Assembly (NCBI GenBank): GCA_036279835.1
Contig: DASUII010000169.1
Location: 1 to 19,026 of the forward strand
DNA length: 19,026 bases
Direction of reading: 5' to 3'
Origin: GCA-003244245 sp036279835
GTDB taxonomy: Bacteria; Actinomycetota; Actinomycetes; Mycobacteriales; Pseudonocardiaceae
In this document: positions 18,701-19,026 of the stretch, in pieces
Position numbering within the stretch: position 1 is the stretch's first letter
How the letters are laid out: each line of letters begins with the position of its first letter
Notes under the pieces: model-generated
The model's database searches: none
Told to the model about the DNA's origin: nothing
The model's input: only the letters and a program-made list of their open reading frames with translations
Translations under genes and position numbers: made by a program

Positions 18701-19026
18701 GTGTCGGTGGACGATTTGGAGTGGTTCGGTGACCTCGTCCCAGACCACGCTGCTGCGTAGTACTGGTGTCCGGTCCAGCACTTGCTGCCACGCTGCGGCG
18801 AGCAGCTCGATGTCGCTTACCCCGTCTAAGACAAACGCGGCCTGCTCGCAGTAAACCCCCTGCTGTCCCTGCGACAACGCGTGGAACACCATGCCGGCCT
18901 GCATCGGGGTCAGCGGGTAAATGTCTTCCACCGACCGGCCATCACCGACCAGACGATCCAGCACGGGCTGATCAAGACCAGCCAACGGGAAATCCGACGG
19001 AGTACGCCCACCCACACCCGGTCGCC
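15746..19026 (-). CDS. NRPS subunit, 3' part: (E tail)-C-A-PCP
   Basis: This is the C-terminal part of a multimodular NRPS that runs off the right edge. The first 15 codons in the window match the end of an E domain (PGVGGRTPSDFPL), so the GTG at 19015 is internal, not a start, and the upstream module should deliver a D-residue. About 1,092 residues follow. They comprise a C domain (about 18930-17600; IYPLTPMQAG, HHVLLDGWS), an A domain (about 17600-16070; YTSGSTGQPKG, NAYGPTEST, YRTGDLVRW, NGKLDRR) and a PCP (about 16030-15800; FFELGGDSV, phosphopantetheine Ser at 15919). The protein ends about 45 residues after that serine in an acidic tail. There is no E or thioesterase domain, so the chain stays L at this residue and passes to the next subunit. 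The downstream NRPS gene begins 10 nt after the stop, which indicates one operon. The NRPS identity is certain; the product is unknown. Confidence 0.97.
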   Translation of the reverse strand, partial: RPGVGGRTPSDFPLAGLDQPVLDRLVGDGRSVEDIYPLTPMQAGMVFHALSQGQQGVYCEQAAFVLDGVSDIELLAAAWQQVLDRTPVLRSSVVWDEVTEPLQIVHRHVELPLRYHDWQQLPSTDRNREVQQLLTADRAQGFDLTQPPLLRVHLAQLSTTEVHVVWTFHHVLLDGWSVFQVLSDVFACHAALQHHDTTFEPPHRRPFRDYLQWLGGQDQVEAAEYWRRVLAGFECRTPLPYDRAPAQAHTSSSSHSLSTGLNEVDSSRLTEFAKRHHLTLNTIMQGLWALLLSRYSSEHDVCFGATVSGRPAELAGVDDITGIFINTLPVRVCLSGEAGAVEWLQELQAAQAESRRFGFMSLAQVQTGSDLPGGDHLFDSIVVFENYPINDEAAATHGLQIRELQAVETTNYPLSVVVSPGRRLSVDFGYDPSAFDAATIERMAAHFLRVLMLLIADPAIRFGDIDILTETERDRVLVEWNDTHRDAPAVVLPELVQAAVARTPDAPAVIFEGGMVSFAELDTRANQLARLLIAHGAGPERIVALGLPRSVEIVVAQLAVTKAGAAFLPIDPAYPAERIAFMLADSRPVLVLTLAEVAAELPAVAEAPMLILDAPATVAAAATMVDRALTDADRASPLLTAHPAYVIYTSGSTGQPKGVVVSHAGLAGFAAAEAEHFQVGPDDRVLQFSSPSFDASVLELCMSLPAGAALVVPPPGPLLGEQLAEVLGRHRVTHALIPPVALATVPEEIAATGLPEFSTVIVGGDTCAAELVTRWAPGRRMINAYGPTESTVVATWSQALAPGVVPPIGRPIANTCTYVLDGALRPVPVGVAGELYIAGAGLARGYLNRPGLTAERFVANPFGPPGSRIYRTGDLVRWTAGGELQFSGRVDEQVKIRGFRVEPGEIEAALRRHPDVDEAVVIARKDSSGSTRLVGYTVSAGGRAAEPGELYELLAGSLPDYMLPSALVALDEWPLTLNGKLDRRALPASTAADPAGSDYIAPRTDTERVLAQTWAEVLGVDKVGVEDNFFELGGDSVRSLLIITRIKAAFDIALTPRDVLTARSVSALAEMVEDAILSELERVAFGDGNDGR
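15790..18935 (-). other. NRPS module C(DCL)-A-PCP, end of the upstream subunit
   Basis: The C domain opens with IYPLTPMQAGMVFHAL, the form usual for condensation domains that follow an E domain, and keeps the active HHVLLDG motif. It should join an incoming D-configured chain to this module's residue. The A domain pocket reads D-A-L-L-I-G-A-V-V plus the A10 lysine, taken from FDASVLEL, THALIPP, TVIVGG and NAYGPTESTVV. The small/hydrophobic lining suggests a neutral, probably hydrophobic or aromatic amino acid, but I do not recognise the code. The same code occurs in the next module. The PCP has an intact FFELGGDSV. Module type is firm; substrate is unassigned. Confidence 0.9.

Noticed and set aside
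19013..19015. GTG as the start of the right-hand NRPS gene
   Set aside because: The codons before it in the same frame still match the end of an E domain (RPGVGGRTPSDFPL). No ribosome binding site precedes it, so the gene simply continues beyond the window.

Overview
The window is the interior of a non-ribosomal peptide synthetase (NRPS) locus. The DNA is GC-rich, and the motif style (short inter-subunit gap, DCL/E pairs, many GTG/CTG and GCC/GAC codons) points to an actinomycete. I cannot name the genus from sequence alone. All coding sequence lies on the minus strand, so the assembly line reads from high to low coordinates.

Right part (15746-19026): the 3' end of a first NRPS gene. It enters the window at the tail of an epimerization (E) domain and then carries one full module, C(DCL)-A-PCP, ending in TGA at 15746-15748. 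Left part (1-15735): a second, very large NRPS gene. It starts at ATG 15735 only 10 nt after that stop, with a ribosome binding site overlapping the stop codon. Its frame stays open for 5,245 codons to the left edge, where it leaves the window inside a carrier domain. Its layout is C(LCL)-A-PCP-E / C(DCL)-A-PCP-E* / C(DCL)-A-PCP / C(LCL)-A-PCP(partial). No thioesterase, MbtH-like protein, tailoring enzyme, transporter, regulator, RNA gene or mobile element is in the window.

The ten-residue specificity codes read from the A domains (GrsA numbering, last residue the A10 lysine) are: last module of gene 1 DALLIGAVVK; gene 2 module 1 DALLIGAVVK (identical); module 2 DILQLGLIWK (the familiar glycine code); module 3 DVFSIAMVHK (not assigned); module 4 DAYFWGVTFK (beta-branched aliphatic type, Val/Ile-like). 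With the E domains and C subtypes, the partial backbone is ...D-Xaa - L-X - D-X - Gly - Y - (Val/Ile-like)..., where X is the same unassigned hydrophobic-pocket residue twice.

The most interesting point is module 2. A glycine-type A domain is followed by a full-length E domain whose catalytic motifs are broken: HHxxxDG reads HQLVVDG, EGHGRE reads AGDGRE, TVGWFT reads TVGCFT and FNYxGQ reads LNYHDQ. The E domain of module 1 keeps all four. This looks like a silenced epimerase retained as a spacer after a module became glycine-specific. The gene also shows mosaic composition. From about 1890 leftwards the coding strand becomes strongly G/T-rich, with the switch inside a C domain, and a short C/A-rich patch sits at about 18410-18780. 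Several stretches are near-identical between modules.
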